Shown here: piece after piece, positions 48,526 to 58,030 of the stretch
Position numbering within the stretch: position 1 is the stretch's first letter
How the letters are laid out: every line of letters begins with the position of its first letter
NCBI RefSeq assembly: GCF_015624485.1
Contig: NZ_CP061378.1
Coordinates: 4,092,001-4,156,000 of the forward strand
DNA length: 64,000 nt
Reading direction: 5' to 3'
Source of the DNA: Bradyrhizobium genosp. L
Lineage (GTDB): Bacteria > Pseudomonadota > Alphaproteobacteria > Rhizobiales > Xanthobacteraceae
Notes under the pieces: generated by a model
The model's input: only the letters and a program-made list of their open reading frames with translations
Told to the model about the DNA's origin: nothing
Databases searched by the model: none
Program-made: the position numbers and the translations under genes

Positions 48526-51258
48526 ATGAATCCAAGCGGCAGCACCTTGTTCAACATCACCTCGATCCTGCGCAGCGGCCCCATCCGCTGGCTGATCCTT
48601 GGCGGCGTGCTGCTGGTGGCTGCGATCGCGATCGGCGCGACCCTGATGGCGGAGAATTTCCGCGAGCGCGCCCTGCACAACAGCGAGCGTGAGCTCGAGA
48701 ACACCGTGCTGCTGCTGGCGCGGCATTTCGACCAGCAGCTCGAGGATCTCGAAGTGGTCCAGAAGGACCTGATCGCGTTCATGCGCGACAATGGGATCGC
48801 GACGACCGAGAACTACCGGCGCCGGATGTCGGCTGCCGACATCCATGCCATGCTCAAGTCCAAGATCGACGCGCTGGCCTATGTCGGCAGCCTCAACGTG
48901 TTCGATGCCGACGGCACGCTGATCAACAGCTCGCTCGCCTGGCCGCTTGCGCGGGCCAGCATCGCCGACCGCGACTACTTCCGGGACTTCAAGTCGAACC
49001 CCGCCTCGCCGGAGCGGTTCATCGCCCCCGTCTTCAGCCGCGTCACCGGGGCCTGGACCATCGTGATCGTGCGCAAGGTCACCGGGCCGAACGGCGAATT
49101 CCTCGGCGTGATCGGCCGCGGCGTCGAACCGGCCACCTTCGAGAAATTCTTCTCCACGGTGGCACTCGGCGAAGGCGCCGCGATCGCGATGCATCACCGC
49201 GACGGCACGCTGCTCGCGCGCTATCCCCATGCCGAAGAGCTGATCGGCAAGAATTTTCGCGCCGGCCCGGCCGTCCAGCAGAGGGTATTCGATCTGCCGC
49301 AGACCACCGCGCGGCTGACCAGTCCGCTCGACGGCAAGGACCGCGTGGTGTCCTCGCGCGCGCTCAGCAACTTCCCGATCGTGATCGTCGCGGCAACGAC
49401 CACGGCGGCGGCGCTCGCCAACTGGCGCGAGCAGATCGCGATCCTGATCGCGGTGACCGGACTGTCGATGCTCGCGATCGCGATCCTCCTGACGTTCGTG
49501 GTGCGCAAGCTGGTGCAGCAGCATCGCGCCCAGCAGCAGCGCCTGACGCTGGAGAAGCTGCGGCTCGATACCGCCGTCAACAACATGACGCAGGGGCTTC
49601 TGCTGTTCGATGCCGCGCGGCGCCTGGTGATCTGCAACAAGCGCTACATCGAGATGTACGGATTGTCGGCGGACGTCATCAAGCCGGGCTGCACCTTCCA
49701 CGACGTCATCGCGCACCGCCACCACACCGGCTCGTTCAAGGGCGACGTCGAACGCTACGTCAATCTCGTGCTGCGCGACATCGGCAGCCGCAACACCATG
49801 GTGATCGCGACGCCCGACGGCCGCTCGATCCAGGTCGTCAACGAGCCGCTCGCCGACGGCGGCTGGCTCGCGACCCACGAGGACGTCACCGAGCGCCGGC
49901 GCGCCGAGGAGCGCATCACGCATCTTGCCCACTACGATGCGCTGACCGACCTGCCGAACCGCGCTTTGTTCCGCGACGAGATCAGGCGCGAGCTGCCGCA
50001 TGTCACGCCGGACAGCCAGCTTGCGGTGCTCTATATCGACATCGACGAGTTCAAGGGCGTCAACGACTCGCTCGGCCACATGGTCGGCGACGAACTGCTG
50101 AAATCCGTAGCCAAGTCGCTGAGCGGGTTGATCCGAGACGGCGGCTTCGTCGCGCGCCTGGGCGGTGACGAATTCGCGATCGTCCAGACCGCCGTGAAGA
50201 GCCGCGAGGAGATCACCGATCTCGTGGGCCGGCTCTACGAGGCGATCCGCGCGCCGTATGAGTGCCTCGGCCACCAGCTCACCACCGATGCCAGCATCGG
50301 CATCGCGCTCGCGCCGACCGACGGCACCGACCTCGACCAGATCCTCAAGAATGCCGACCTCGCTATGTATGCGGCGAAGGCGGCCGGACGGCGCACCTCG
50401 CGCTTCTTCGAGCCGACCATGGATGCCGACGCCCGCGCCCGCCGCGAGCTCGAGATGGAGCTGCGGGCTGCGATCGCCGCGGGCAGCGGCCTCGAGGTCT
50501 ACTACCAGCCCTGCCTCGACTTGCGGACCAACGAGATCACCGGCTGCGAGGCGCTGGTGCGCTGGCGCCATCCGGCGCGCGGCATGATTTCGCCGGCCGA
50601 CTTCGTGCCGATCGCCGAGGAGACCGGCCTGATCAACCAGCTCGGCGAATGGGTGCTGCTGACGGCCTGCCGCGAAGCCGTGAACTGGCCCGAGCGCGTC
50701 AAGCTCGCGGTCAACGTCTCGCCGGTCCAGTTCCGCAGCGGCACGCTGGCCTTGAAGGTGATCACGGCGCTGGCGGCGTCCGGGCTGTCGGCCGGCCGGC
50801 TCGAGCTCGAGATCACCGAGGCCGTGTTGATCCGCGACGACGAAACGGCGCTGGCAGCGCTGCACCAGCTTCGCGCCATCGGGGTGCGGATCGCGCTCGA
50901 CGATTTCGGCACCGGCTATTCGTCGTTGAGCTATCTGAAGCGCTTCCCGTTCGACAAGATCAAGATCGACCGTTGCTTCGTGACCGATATCGCCGATCCG
51001 CAAGGCTCGGCCGGCATCGTCGAGGCCGTCGTCAATATCGCCGCCGAGCGGAGCATGACGACGACGGCGGAAGGGGTCGAGACAGCGCAGCAGCAGCAAT
51101 TGCTGCGCGAGCTCGGCTGCTCGGAAATGCAGGGCTATCTGTTCAGCCCACCGAAGCCTGCCGGCCAGATCCGCGAACTGCTCTCCGCGCACCGCCAGGG
51201 CCCGCCCGCCGGCAGCGGCCGCGCCCGCCGGCGCAAACCGGTCGCCGGCGCGGCGTGA
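48526..51258 (+). CDS. Membrane GGDEF-EAL cyclic-di-GMP signalling protein with extracytoplasmic and PAS sensors
   Basis: 910 aa. TM1 about 17-38, a periplasmic dCache-like sensor (about 45-300), TM2 about 302-325, a PAS domain (about 345-455, NNMTQGLLLFDAARRLVICN), a GGDEF domain with intact GGDEF at 546-550 and an EAL domain with E675 in CEALVRW, DDFGTGYSS, KIDRCF and AEGVET. Both catalytic motifs look intact, so it could make and degrade c-di-GMP. It is a single-gene unit, convergent with ctpA. Confidence 0.95.
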   Translation: MNPSGSTLFNITSILRSGPIRWLILGGVLLVAAIAIGATLMAENFRERALHNSERELENTVLLLARHFDQQLEDLEVVQKDLIAFMRDNGIATTENYRRRMSAADIHAMLKSKIDALAYVGSLNVFDADGTLINSSLAWPLARASIADRDYFRDFKSNPASPERFIAPVFSRVTGAWTIVIVRKVTGPNGEFLGVIGRGVEPATFEKFFSTVALGEGAAIAMHHRDGTLLARYPHAEELIGKNFRAGPAVQQRVFDLPQTTARLTSPLDGKDRVVSSRALSNFPIVIVAATTTAAALANWREQIAILIAVTGLSMLAIAILLTFVVRKLVQQHRAQQQRLTLEKLRLDTAVNNMTQGLLLFDAARRLVICNKRYIEMYGLSADVIKPGCTFHDVIAHRHHTGSFKGDVERYVNLVLRDIGSRNTMVIATPDGRSIQVVNEPLADGGWLATHEDVTERRRAEERITHLAHYDALTDLPNRALFRDEIRRELPHVTPDSQLAVLYIDIDEFKGVNDSLGHMVGDELLKSVAKSLSGLIRDGGFVARLGGDEFAIVQTAVKSREEITDLVGRLYEAIRAPYECLGHQLTTDASIGIALAPTDGTDLDQILKNADLAMYAAKAAGRRTSRFFEPTMDADARARRELEMELRAAIAAGSGLEVYYQPCLDLRTNEITGCEALVRWRHPARGMISPADFVPIAEETGLINQLGEWVLLTACREAVNWPERVKLAVNVSPVQFRSGTLALKVITALAASGLSAGRLELEITEAVLIRDDETALAALHQLRAIGVRIALDDFGTGYSSLSYLKRFPFDKIKIDRCFVTDIADPQGSAGIVEAVVNIAAERSMTTTAEGVETAQQQQLLRELGCSEMQGYLFSPPKPAGQIRELLSAHRQGPPAGSGRARRRKPVAGAA

Positions 51259-51260
51259 GC

Positions 51261-51309
51261 TTTTCGTAGCCTGGATCAAAGACGAAAATGGCCAGGCAAG
51301 CCCGGCCAT
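51261..51309. terminator. Two inverted repeats between convergent genes, possible bidirectional terminator
   Basis: TTTTCGT (51261-51267) pairs with ACGAAAA (51282-51288), and ATGGCC (51288-51293) with GGCCAT (51304-51309). They fill the 72-nt gap between the GGDEF-EAL and ctpA stops. Stems are short and no clear T-run follows. Confidence 0.35.
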
Positions 51310-51330
51310 GACGCAGGAAAACCTCAGCGA

Positions 51331-52689
51331 CTAATTCGGCACCGGCCGCTTCTGCTGCGCAGCCGACTTGGCGTCCGCGTTCTTGGCGTCGGCGTTGATG
51401 GTGACGCCGCGGAGCTGATTGAGGGCAGCCGCCAGCGCCTTGTCGTTCTTCTCGTCCGGCGGGACGTAGGACTGCGAGCCGGTCTGCTCGGCGCCCTCGG
51501 CGGCGAGATGACCGCGCATCTTGGCCTCGCTCACGATCTCGGAGCGGGTCTTGAACTCATCCGGCACGTCCTGAAGGATCTCGATGTCGGGGTTGATGCC
51601 CTGGGCCTGGATCGAATGTCCCGACGGCGTGAAGTAGCGCGCCGTGGTCAGCGCCAGCGCGCCGTTGCCGGTGCCGAGCGGAATGATCGTCTGCACCGAA
51701 CCCTTGCCGAACGAACGGGTGCCGATCAACGTGGCGCGCTTGTGGTCGTGCAGCGCTCCGGCGACGATCTCCGAGGCCGATGCCGAGCCGCCGTTGATCA
51801 GCACGACCAGCGGCTTGCCCTTGGTCATGTCGCCGCCATGGGCGGTGAAGCGCTGGGTTTCTTCCGGATTGCGGCCGCGGGTCGAGACCACCTCGCCGCG
51901 CTGCATCAGGGTCGAGACCACCGACACCGCCTGGTCGAGCAGGCCGCCCGGATTGTTGCGGAGGTCGATGACGTAGCCCGCGAGCTTGTCCTGCGGGACC
52001 TCCTTCTGGATATCGCCGATCGCCTTGCGCAGGCCCTCGGTGGTCTGCTCGTTGAACGAGGTGATCCTGACATAGCCGATGTCGCCGCCCTCGACGTGAG
52101 ACTTCACCGGGCGGACGCGGATGATCTCGCGGTTGATCGCGAGCTCGATCGGCTTGTCGGCGTCCTTGCGGACGATCTTCAGCTTGATCGACGTGTTGGG
52201 CGCGCCCTTCATCTTGTTGACGGCCTGGTCGAGCGTCATGCCCTGGATCGACTCGCCGTCGATCGTGGTGATGACGTCACCCGACATGACGCCGGCGCGC
52301 GAGGCCGGCGTGTCGTCGATCGGCGCCACCACCTTGATGAAGCCGTCTTCCATTGTCACCTCGATGCCGAGCCCGCCGAACTCGCCATGGGTGGTCTCCT
52401 GCATCTCCGACCAGCCCTTCTCGTTCATGTAGCGAGAATGCGGGTCGAGCGAGGAGATCATGCCGTTGATCGCGCCTTCGACGAGCTTAGAGTCTTCGGG
52501 CTTCTCGACGTAGTCGGATTTGACCTTTTCGAAGACCTCGCCGAACAGATTGAGTTGCGAGTAGGTGTTGTCGGAATGCGCGGCGGCCCTGGCGATCCCG
52601 ACCAGATGCGCTCCCTGCGGCGAGGTGACGAGAACCGTGAGACACGCACCCGCAACCGTCCCCAGGAAAAACCCAACGTGTTTGCGCAT
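51331..52689 (-). CDS. ctpA: Carboxyl-terminal processing protease (S41 family)
   Basis: 452-aa exported serine protease. An N-terminal signal/anchor (about 1-30) is followed by an N-terminal helical domain, a PDZ domain (about 105-190, GGLGIEVTMEDGFIKVVAPI, AGVMSGDVITTIDG) and the S41 core with the Ser motif GGSASASEIVAGAL (about 300-312) and catalytic K329 in TRSFGKGSVQ. The Ala/Asn/Lys-rich tail is short. The start at 52689 follows the homology; the open frame is 25 codons longer. Substrates are usually periplasmic or membrane proteins. Confidence 0.95.
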   Translation of the reverse strand: MRKHVGFFLGTVAGACLTVLVTSPQGAHLVGIARAAAHSDNTYSQLNLFGEVFEKVKSDYVEKPEDSKLVEGAINGMISSLDPHSRYMNEKGWSEMQETTHGEFGGLGIEVTMEDGFIKVVAPIDDTPASRAGVMSGDVITTIDGESIQGMTLDQAVNKMKGAPNTSIKLKIVRKDADKPIELAINREIIRVRPVKSHVEGGDIGYVRITSFNEQTTEGLRKAIGDIQKEVPQDKLAGYVIDLRNNPGGLLDQAVSVVSTLMQRGEVVSTRGRNPEETQRFTAHGGDMTKGKPLVVLINGGSASASEIVAGALHDHKRATLIGTRSFGKGSVQTIIPLGTGNGALALTTARYFTPSGHSIQAQGINPDIEILQDVPDEFKTRSEIVSEAKMRGHLAAEGAEQTGSQSYVPPDEKNDKALAAALNQLRGVTINADAKNADAKSAAQQKRPVPN

Positions 52690-52905
52690 CTTCCGCGATC
52701 CTTTTTCGCTACGGCCGGCAATGTTTCGCAACACTGGCCACCTCACCCCGACGGGGCACCACACAATGCCTTTTTGGTCGGATCAAGGCCGCAGCCTTAC
52801 CGGACCATTACGGAACGCCGCAAACAACCTCCCGGCGACCCGAAAAGATCATGACCGAACAAGGAGATGGGATCGCCATGCGATTCCGTCCAGTGGTCCT
52901 TTGAC

Positions 52906-54078
52906 CTAGACGCCTTTGCCGGCCTCCTGCAGCCCGCTCTGCCAGGTCGACGGCCGGGTCCCGAATCCGCGCTTCGCCCTCGTGCCCAACCAATAGCCAA
53001 ATTGCGGTGGAACGCCCCTGAACGGGCCCTCCACACCGAGCTTCAGTGCGGCATCCATCGGCCAGTTCGGGTTATTGAGGATTTCCCGGCCGACCGCGAT
53101 CAAATCTGCTTGTTTATCACGCAGGATTTGCTCGGCCTGGTCACCATGGATGATCAGGCCGACCGCCATGGTCATGATATCGGCCTGCCCGCGGACATAT
53201 TCCGAGAGCGGCACCTGGTAGCTGTATTTGATCTCCTTGCCGAGGATCGGGGCCGCCTCGGTGATTCCCCCCGACGAGCAGTCGATGACGTCGACGCCCT
53301 TCCCCTTCAGGATTTTCGCCAGTCGCGCGCTCTGCTCCGGCCCCCAGCCGGCATTGTCCTCGACCGACAGCCGCACGAACAAGGGCTTGTGATCGGGCCA
53401 GTGCGCACGCACCGCCTCGGTCACCTCGATCAGGAAGCGCATGCGGTTGGATTCGGAGCCGCCATATTCGTCGCTGCGCTGATTGGAGCGCTCGGAGAGG
53501 AATTCATGCACGAGGTAGCCATGGGCGCCGTGCAGTTCGAGCACCTCGAAGCCTGCCTCGTGCGCCCGCCGCGCCGCCTGCCCCCAGGCCGCGACGAGGT
53601 CCTTCACCTCATCCGTTTCAAGCGCCCGCGGCACTGGCCAGCGCTCGCTATGGGCGATCGCGCTCGGCGCCACCGGGGTCCAGGCGTCCCAATCCTCGAT
53701 CTCGGGCGTGCGCGCCAGCGGACGGTCGCCCTCCCACGGCCGGCTCGCCCGCGCCTTGCGGCCGGAATGGCCGAGCTGGATACCGGCCACCGCATTCTGC
53801 TGCTTGATGAAGCCGACGAGCCGGCTGAGCGGCGCGATGAACTTGTCGTCCCAGATGCCGAGATCGCCGACCGTGCCGCAGCCGCGCCGCTCGACCTTGG
53901 TCGATTCGACGATCACCAGCCCCGCACCGCCGGCGGCGAACTTGCCGGCATTCATCAGGTGCCAGTCGGTCGCAAAACCCCTTTCGGCCGAATATTGGTG
54001 CATCGGCGGCACCACGATACGGTTCTTCAGCGTGACGCCGCGGATCGTCATCGGCGAAAACAGCAGCATGTCGGACAT
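52906..54078 (-). CDS. Old-yellow-enzyme family NADH:flavin oxidoreductase
   Basis: FMN-dependent TIM-barrel ene-reductase (390 aa). It has the N-terminal LLFSPMTIRGVTLKNRIVVPPM, IQLGHSGRKA, the catalytic-His region ELHGAHGYLVHEFLS, SNQRSDEYGGS, and the FMN-phosphate-binding LIAVGREILNNPNWP; the length and motifs fit the YqjM/xenobiotic-reductase class. A GAGG lies 6 nt before the ATG at 54078. The natural substrate is unknown. The open frame continues far upstream without homology. Confidence 0.92.
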   Translation of the reverse strand: MSDMLLFSPMTIRGVTLKNRIVVPPMHQYSAERGFATDWHLMNAGKFAAGGAGLVIVESTKVERRGCGTVGDLGIWDDKFIAPLSRLVGFIKQQNAVAGIQLGHSGRKARASRPWEGDRPLARTPEIEDWDAWTPVAPSAIAHSERWPVPRALETDEVKDLVAAWGQAARRAHEAGFEVLELHGAHGYLVHEFLSERSNQRSDEYGGSESNRMRFLIEVTEAVRAHWPDHKPLFVRLSVEDNAGWGPEQSARLAKILKGKGVDVIDCSSGGITEAAPILGKEIKYSYQVPLSEYVRGQADIMTMAVGLIIHGDQAEQILRDKQADLIAVGREILNNPNWPMDAALKLGVEGPFRGVPPQFGYWLGTRAKRGFGTRPSTWQSGLQEAGKGV

Positions 54079-54188
54079 CGGCTTCCTCGCGTCCTTCGAG
54101 TCGTTACCCAGCGCGTGCCGGGCCGATCTTCTGACGGCGCGAGACGATATAGGTCCGACGCGATCGCCGAAAGCGATTTGTCCGGCTG

Positions 54189-54554
54189 TCAGGGCAGCTC
54201 CGCACGTCCCGGAAACGGCGCGGAAATGACGCCCAGGATCAGGAAGCCGGCCGTGTAGACCACGAGAACTTTCTGCGAGAGCCAGATAAGCCTCCCCAGA
54301 ATGAACAGCGCTGAGTCCTTCGGGCTCCCGAAGTGATAAGTGCCAACAGCGATCTGCCACGCGGCAACGATCAGCGGGATCCAGACGATCGCGTACAGCA
54401 CGAGGAAAACGTAGGAGAAGGCGCCTTCCTGACGAGGAGCATTGCGAGCAGAGGAAGGAAGCACATCAGGGAATCGACGCCGTCCTTGGCTTTGTTGACG
54501 GCGCCAGAATAGCAGACGCTCAGTCTTCGGGTCGATGATACGTCCGTGCCACAC
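54189..54554 (-). CDS. Hypothetical small membrane protein (weak support)
   Basis: 121-codon frame beginning with GTG. The first 45 residues are basic and look non-coding, but the rest has two convincing hydrophobic helices (YVFLVLYAIVWIPLIVAAW and KVLVVYTAGFLILGVISA) joined by a polar loop (GTYHFGSPKDSALF). There is no clear ribosome-binding site, and no ATG precedes the first helix, so the true start or a 5' truncation is uncertain. No family is recognised. Confidence 0.4.
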   Translation of the reverse strand: MWHGRIIDPKTERLLFWRRQQSQGRRRFPDVLPSSARNAPRQEGAFSYVFLVLYAIVWIPLIVAAWQIAVGTYHFGSPKDSALFILGRLIWLSQKVLVVYTAGFLILGVISAPFPGRAELP

Positions 54555-54721
54555 GGGCTACCGCGATGGGAACATTTGAACCCAAAGGACTTTTTACCCC
54601 GGAATTTTCAGCAATGGGAGTGAGTAGGACTTGGCTTCCGACTTTCGGCCCCTATACGTTGCGCTTGAGACGATATTCAATCCTATTTCACGCACGATCG
54701 GCGGTCGGGGGACACTGCAGA

Positions 54722-55843
54722 ATGCGCTGGAAGTTATGGCTCGGCTGTGCAGTGCCGATTTATTTTATTCTCGCGAACTGGCTGTCCTACGCCTATGTGC
54801 CGGTCTTGACCGCGCCGGGCGTGGGGGGCGAGCGGCATGAGCTGATGCGGCCATTCGTGCCGATCAACTCAACATTCGCCATGACCAGCGTCGACCCTTG
54901 GTTCGGCGACCTAGCCGATCGCGCAGGCGATCTCGACGGCACCTCGCCGATCGTGATTTATGAGGACGACAAGCCGCTCGGCCCGGCACATTCCACGCCG
55001 CATGCCGAGATCAGCACGCTCGGCCACGGCCGCTTCTCACACTGGAAGGGCAGCTTCTCCGTGTTCGTGTTCTCGTCCAGCGACAACACCGATCCCCGCA
55101 CCAACGGTCGCACTTATTGGGCGGTCAAGCCTCCGATCCCGAAGGGCTCCGGAATCGTGCCCGACGTGCCCGGCGAAAAGCACCTCCTCGAGCGCCCCTT
55201 CAAACCCTTCGCAACCTCACCTTTCGCGGTCAGCACCAGGGACAAATGGTTCGCCGATGTGGCGGATGTCGCCGGACAGTTCGACTCTAGTTCGCCGATC
55301 ATGATCTACGAGGACGGCAAGCCGCTCGGGCCGGCTCACTCCACGCCGCACGACACCATCGCGACGCTGGGCCACGGCCGCTTCTCGCACTGGATGGGCA
55401 ACTATCCCGTGTTCGTATTCTCGTCGAGCGACAACACCGATCCGGAGACCAACGGTCGCGACTACTGGGTGGTACGGCCGCCGCCTCCCAAGGGATCCGG
55501 AATCGTGCCTGACGTTCCCGGAGAAAAGCATCTTCTCGAGCGGCCATTCGTACGTTTCGGAAAATCGCCCTTCGCTGCGATCGCGAAGGACGACTGGTTC
55601 TCCGACTCTGCCGACGTGCCCGGACGATTCGACTCGAGCTCGCCCATCATGATCTATGAGGACGGGAAGCCGCTTGGCCGCGCGCACTCGACACCGCATG
55701 ATCTGATCAGCAGCCGCGGTCATGGTCGCTTCTCGCACTGGAAGGGCAATGCGTCGGTTTTCGTGTTCTCCTCCAGCGACAACACCGACCCCGAAACGAA
55801 TGGCCGCGATTACTGGGCGGTCAAACCCGAGCGTGATCGATGA
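54722..55843 (+). CDS. Membrane-anchored protein of three tandem 116-residue repeats
   Basis: 373-aa protein of no recognised family. An N-terminal anchor or signal (LWLGCAVPIYFILANWLSYA, about 5-24) precedes three tandem repeats: nt 54830-55177, 55178-55525 and 55526-55843, the first two exactly 348 nt each. Every copy contains IYED(G/D)KPLG, a HSTPH block, GHGRFSHW and VFSSSDNTDP.TNG..YW; copies 1 and 2 end in KGSGIVPDVPGE. The frame opens at 54566, but the hydrophobic start at 54722 is preferred. The downstream small gene overlaps its stop. A binding or carbohydrate-recognition role is a guess. Confidence 0.72.
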   Translation: MRWKLWLGCAVPIYFILANWLSYAYVPVLTAPGVGGERHELMRPFVPINSTFAMTSVDPWFGDLADRAGDLDGTSPIVIYEDDKPLGPAHSTPHAEISTLGHGRFSHWKGSFSVFVFSSSDNTDPRTNGRTYWAVKPPIPKGSGIVPDVPGEKHLLERPFKPFATSPFAVSTRDKWFADVADVAGQFDSSSPIMIYEDGKPLGPAHSTPHDTIATLGHGRFSHWMGNYPVFVFSSSDNTDPETNGRDYWVVRPPPPKGSGIVPDVPGEKHLLERPFVRFGKSPFAAIAKDDWFSDSADVPGRFDSSSPIMIYEDGKPLGRAHSTPHDLISSRGHGRFSHWKGNASVFVFSSSDNTDPETNGRDYWAVKPERDR

Positions 55844-56058
55844 TGCTCGCCACGCTTCGTGAATGGGTGGTCCAGCGGCCGCGGGCGATGAGGCGCGCGC
55901 CGCGTGATGGCACGCGAATCGAAGCGCTGACGTCCGGCAACGAATGGCTGGAAGTCTACTGGGATCCGTTCGAAGGCGCGTGGCATGCCGGCCACCACTT
56001 CGACCACCGAAAGATCGAGGATCTGAATGCGTGGCGGCCGCTGCGCCCCCTCGGGTGA
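55840..56058 (+). CDS. Hypothetical small protein (72 aa)
   Basis: The frame starts at 55840 inside the ATGATG that contains the stop of the repeat protein (4-nt overlap), so it is probably translationally coupled to it. The product is basic at the N-terminus and Trp/His-rich at the C-terminus (WLEVYWDPFEGAWHAGHHFD). No signal, membrane segment or known domain. Support is positional and modest. Confidence 0.5.
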   Translation: MMLATLREWVVQRPRAMRRAPRDGTRIEALTSGNEWLEVYWDPFEGAWHAGHHFDHRKIEDLNAWRPLRPLG

Positions 56059-56107
56059 TGGCCGCGCGCCGAACGCGACCGCCGTCACGGGCTCCGATCG
56101 GCAGCCG

Positions 56108-56737
56108 TCACGAGGCGTCATACATCGCCAGAAACATCGCCACGGCGGATTCGACATGGTCGCGGACCTCGCGTTCCGACGGCCGCTTCCAGTTGGGCTG
56201 CACCAGGCAGTGCAGATGATATTGCGAGACCACGGCGCCGAGGTACAGGCGCGCCGCCTGCTGCGGGTCGCTGCAGCGCAATTCGCCGCGCTCGGTCGCG
56301 GCCGCGAGATAGGCCGCGAGCCGCCGCACGGTGCGGCCGGGTCCCCGCTTGTAGAAGAGGTCGCCGAGTTCCGGCGTGCGCGGCGCCTCCGCGACAAGGA
56401 TTCGAAACAGCGACGACGATGGCGACCGCAGCACCATGGTCAACAGCTCGGCGCCGAGGTCGAACAGCACGGTCGCCGGCGCCCCGCCGCGCGCCAGCGC
56501 CGAATCCGGACCGGAGAGCTCGCGGGCCTTGCGGTCGACGATCCCGGCGAACAACTGTTCCTTGCTGGAGAAATGACGGTACAGCGTTTCCTTCGAGGCG
56601 CCCGCCGCTTCCGCGATCATCTGCATCGTGGTCTCGGCGAAGCCGCGCTCGAGGAACATCCGCTCGGCGACGTCGACCAGTTCCATCCGACGCCGCTCGC
56701 CGCGTGGAACTTTTCTCGATGGAACTGGTGCAGCCAC
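56108..56737 (-). CDS. TetR-family regulator of the efflux operon
   Basis: 209-aa repressor with an N-terminal helix-turn-helix (TTMQMIAEAAGASKETLYRHF, about 36-55) and a C-terminal AefR-like ligand domain (LFRILVAEAPRTPELGDLFY). It begins with GTG at 56737. It is divergent from the emrA-like gene and very likely represses it; a candidate operator lies at 56783-56803. Confidence 0.92.
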   Translation of the reverse strand: MAAPVPSRKVPRGERRRMELVDVAERMFLERGFAETTMQMIAEAAGASKETLYRHFSSKEQLFAGIVDRKARELSGPDSALARGGAPATVLFDLGAELLTMVLRSPSSSLFRILVAEAPRTPELGDLFYKRGPGRTVRRLAAYLAAATERGELRCSDPQQAARLYLGAVVSQYHLHCLVQPNWKRPSEREVRDHVESAVAMFLAMYDAS

Positions 56738-56782
56738 GTCACAGGCTCCGATTTGCGTTCCTGACGGCGTTGTGCATAAGCG

Positions 56783-56803
56783 AACTAGTCGGTACGGTTA
56801 GTA
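56783..56803. promoter_or_regulatory. Candidate TetR operator
   Basis: Imperfect palindrome with ACTA at 56784-56787 mirrored by TAGT at 56799-56802 and a GGTAC centre, in the gap between the divergent TetR and emrA-like genes. Spacing and length (21 nt) fit a TetR dimer site. Evidence is positional plus symmetry only. Confidence 0.4.
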
Positions 56804-56863
56804 TATCCATTGGGCGGGGGCGTGAACAACAGGGTAGCTCCACCCGCTGCGGAGTCGCGTGCA

Positions 56864-58030
56864 ATGCCGGTTGACCAGTTGCAGGATGAAGCTCCAGCCA
56901 AGGAGCAGCCGGCGAACGAGGCGCGCCCCCAGCAAGCTCCGCCGGCGGCCGCGCCGCCGCAGGACGTCGCCAAGGCTGACGACGATGCCAAGGCGAAGCG
57001 GCGGCCGACCGTGCTGATCATCGGCATCGTCATCCTGGTGCTGCTCGCGATCGGCGTGTTCTATTACTGGCTCACCACCCGCAACATCGAGAGCACCGAC
57101 GACGCCTATACCGATGGCCGCGCCATCACGATCGCGCCGCAAGTGTCCGGCGCCGTGGCGTCGCTCGACGTCACCGACAACCAGCGCGTCAAGCAGGGAC
57201 AGCCGCTGATCCATATCGATCCCCGGCAATACCGGATCGACCGCGAGCAGGCCGAGGGCGCGCTCGCCACCGCCAAGGCGCAGTATCGCGGCCAGCAATT
57301 CGGATTGGAGATCGCCAAGAAGAACTTCCCGGCCCAGCTCGAGCAGGCCAAGGCGCAGCTCGAGAACGCGAAGGCCGCGCGCGAAAAGGCGCAGTCTGAT
57401 TTCGACCGTCAGAAAGCGCTGCCGAAGGCCGCGACCTCGCAGCAGGAGGTCGACGCCGCCGATGCCGCCTTGAAACAAGCCGACGCCCAGGTCGCGCTGG
57501 CGCAGGCGCAGATCACGCAGAACTCGCCGGTGCCGGAGCGGATCAACGAGACCGACGCGCAGGTCGGTCAGCTCAAGGGCCAGGTCGAGCAGGCGCAGGC
57601 GAAGCTCGACCAGGCCGATCTCAATCTGTCATGGACGACGCTGACCGCGCCGCAGGATGGCTGGATCACCAAGCGCAACGTCGAACAGGGTAACTATGTC
57701 GCGCCCGGACAGCAGCTGTTCTCGATCGTCGCCCCCGACGTCTGGATCACCGCCAATTTCAAGGAGAGCCAGCTCGCCGACATGCGGCCGGGCCAGCACG
57801 TCACGATCCGGGTCGACGCCTATCCGAACCTGCGGCTCGAGGGCCATGTCGACTCGATCCAGCTTGGCTCGGGCTCGAAGTTCACCGCCTTCCCGCCGGA
57901 GAACGCCACCGGCAATTTCATCAAGATCGTGCAGCGCGTGCCGGTCAAGATCGTGATCGACAAGGGTCTCGATCCGAACGTGCCGCTGCCGCTCGGCATC
58001 TCCGTGGTGCCGACGGTGACGGTGCGATGA
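56864..58030 (+). CDS. EmrA/HlyD-family membrane-fusion protein
   Basis: 388-aa periplasmic adaptor of a tripartite efflux pump. A Pro/Gln/Ala-rich cytoplasmic tail, one transmembrane helix (VLIIGIVILVLLAIGVFYYW), the biotinyl-lipoyl-like half (STDDAYTDGRAITIAPQVSG), a long coiled-coil hairpin (about 130-250) and the second lipoyl half (LTAPQDGWITKRNVEQGNYV). An ATG at 56864 with GGAG 9 nt upstream is preferred; GTG at 56822 or TTG at 56810 would give longer forms. The stop overlaps the EmrB start (ATGA). Confidence 0.9.
   Translation: MPVDQLQDEAPAKEQPANEARPQQAPPAAAPPQDVAKADDDAKAKRRPTVLIIGIVILVLLAIGVFYYWLTTRNIESTDDAYTDGRAITIAPQVSGAVASLDVTDNQRVKQGQPLIHIDPRQYRIDREQAEGALATAKAQYRGQQFGLEIAKKNFPAQLEQAKAQLENAKAAREKAQSDFDRQKALPKAATSQQEVDAADAALKQADAQVALAQAQITQNSPVPERINETDAQVGQLKGQVEQAQAKLDQADLNLSWTTLTAPQDGWITKRNVEQGNYVAPGQQLFSIVAPDVWITANFKESQLADMRPGQHVTIRVDAYPNLRLEGHVDSIQLGSGSKFTAFPPENATGNFIKIVQRVPVKIVIDKGLDPNVPLPLGISVVPTVTVR

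Noticed and set aside
48487..51309. A 940-codon open frame antisense to the GGDEF-EAL gene
   Set aside because: The sense frame has complete GGDEF, EAL and PAS motifs; the antisense product has the composition of a codon-bias shadow.
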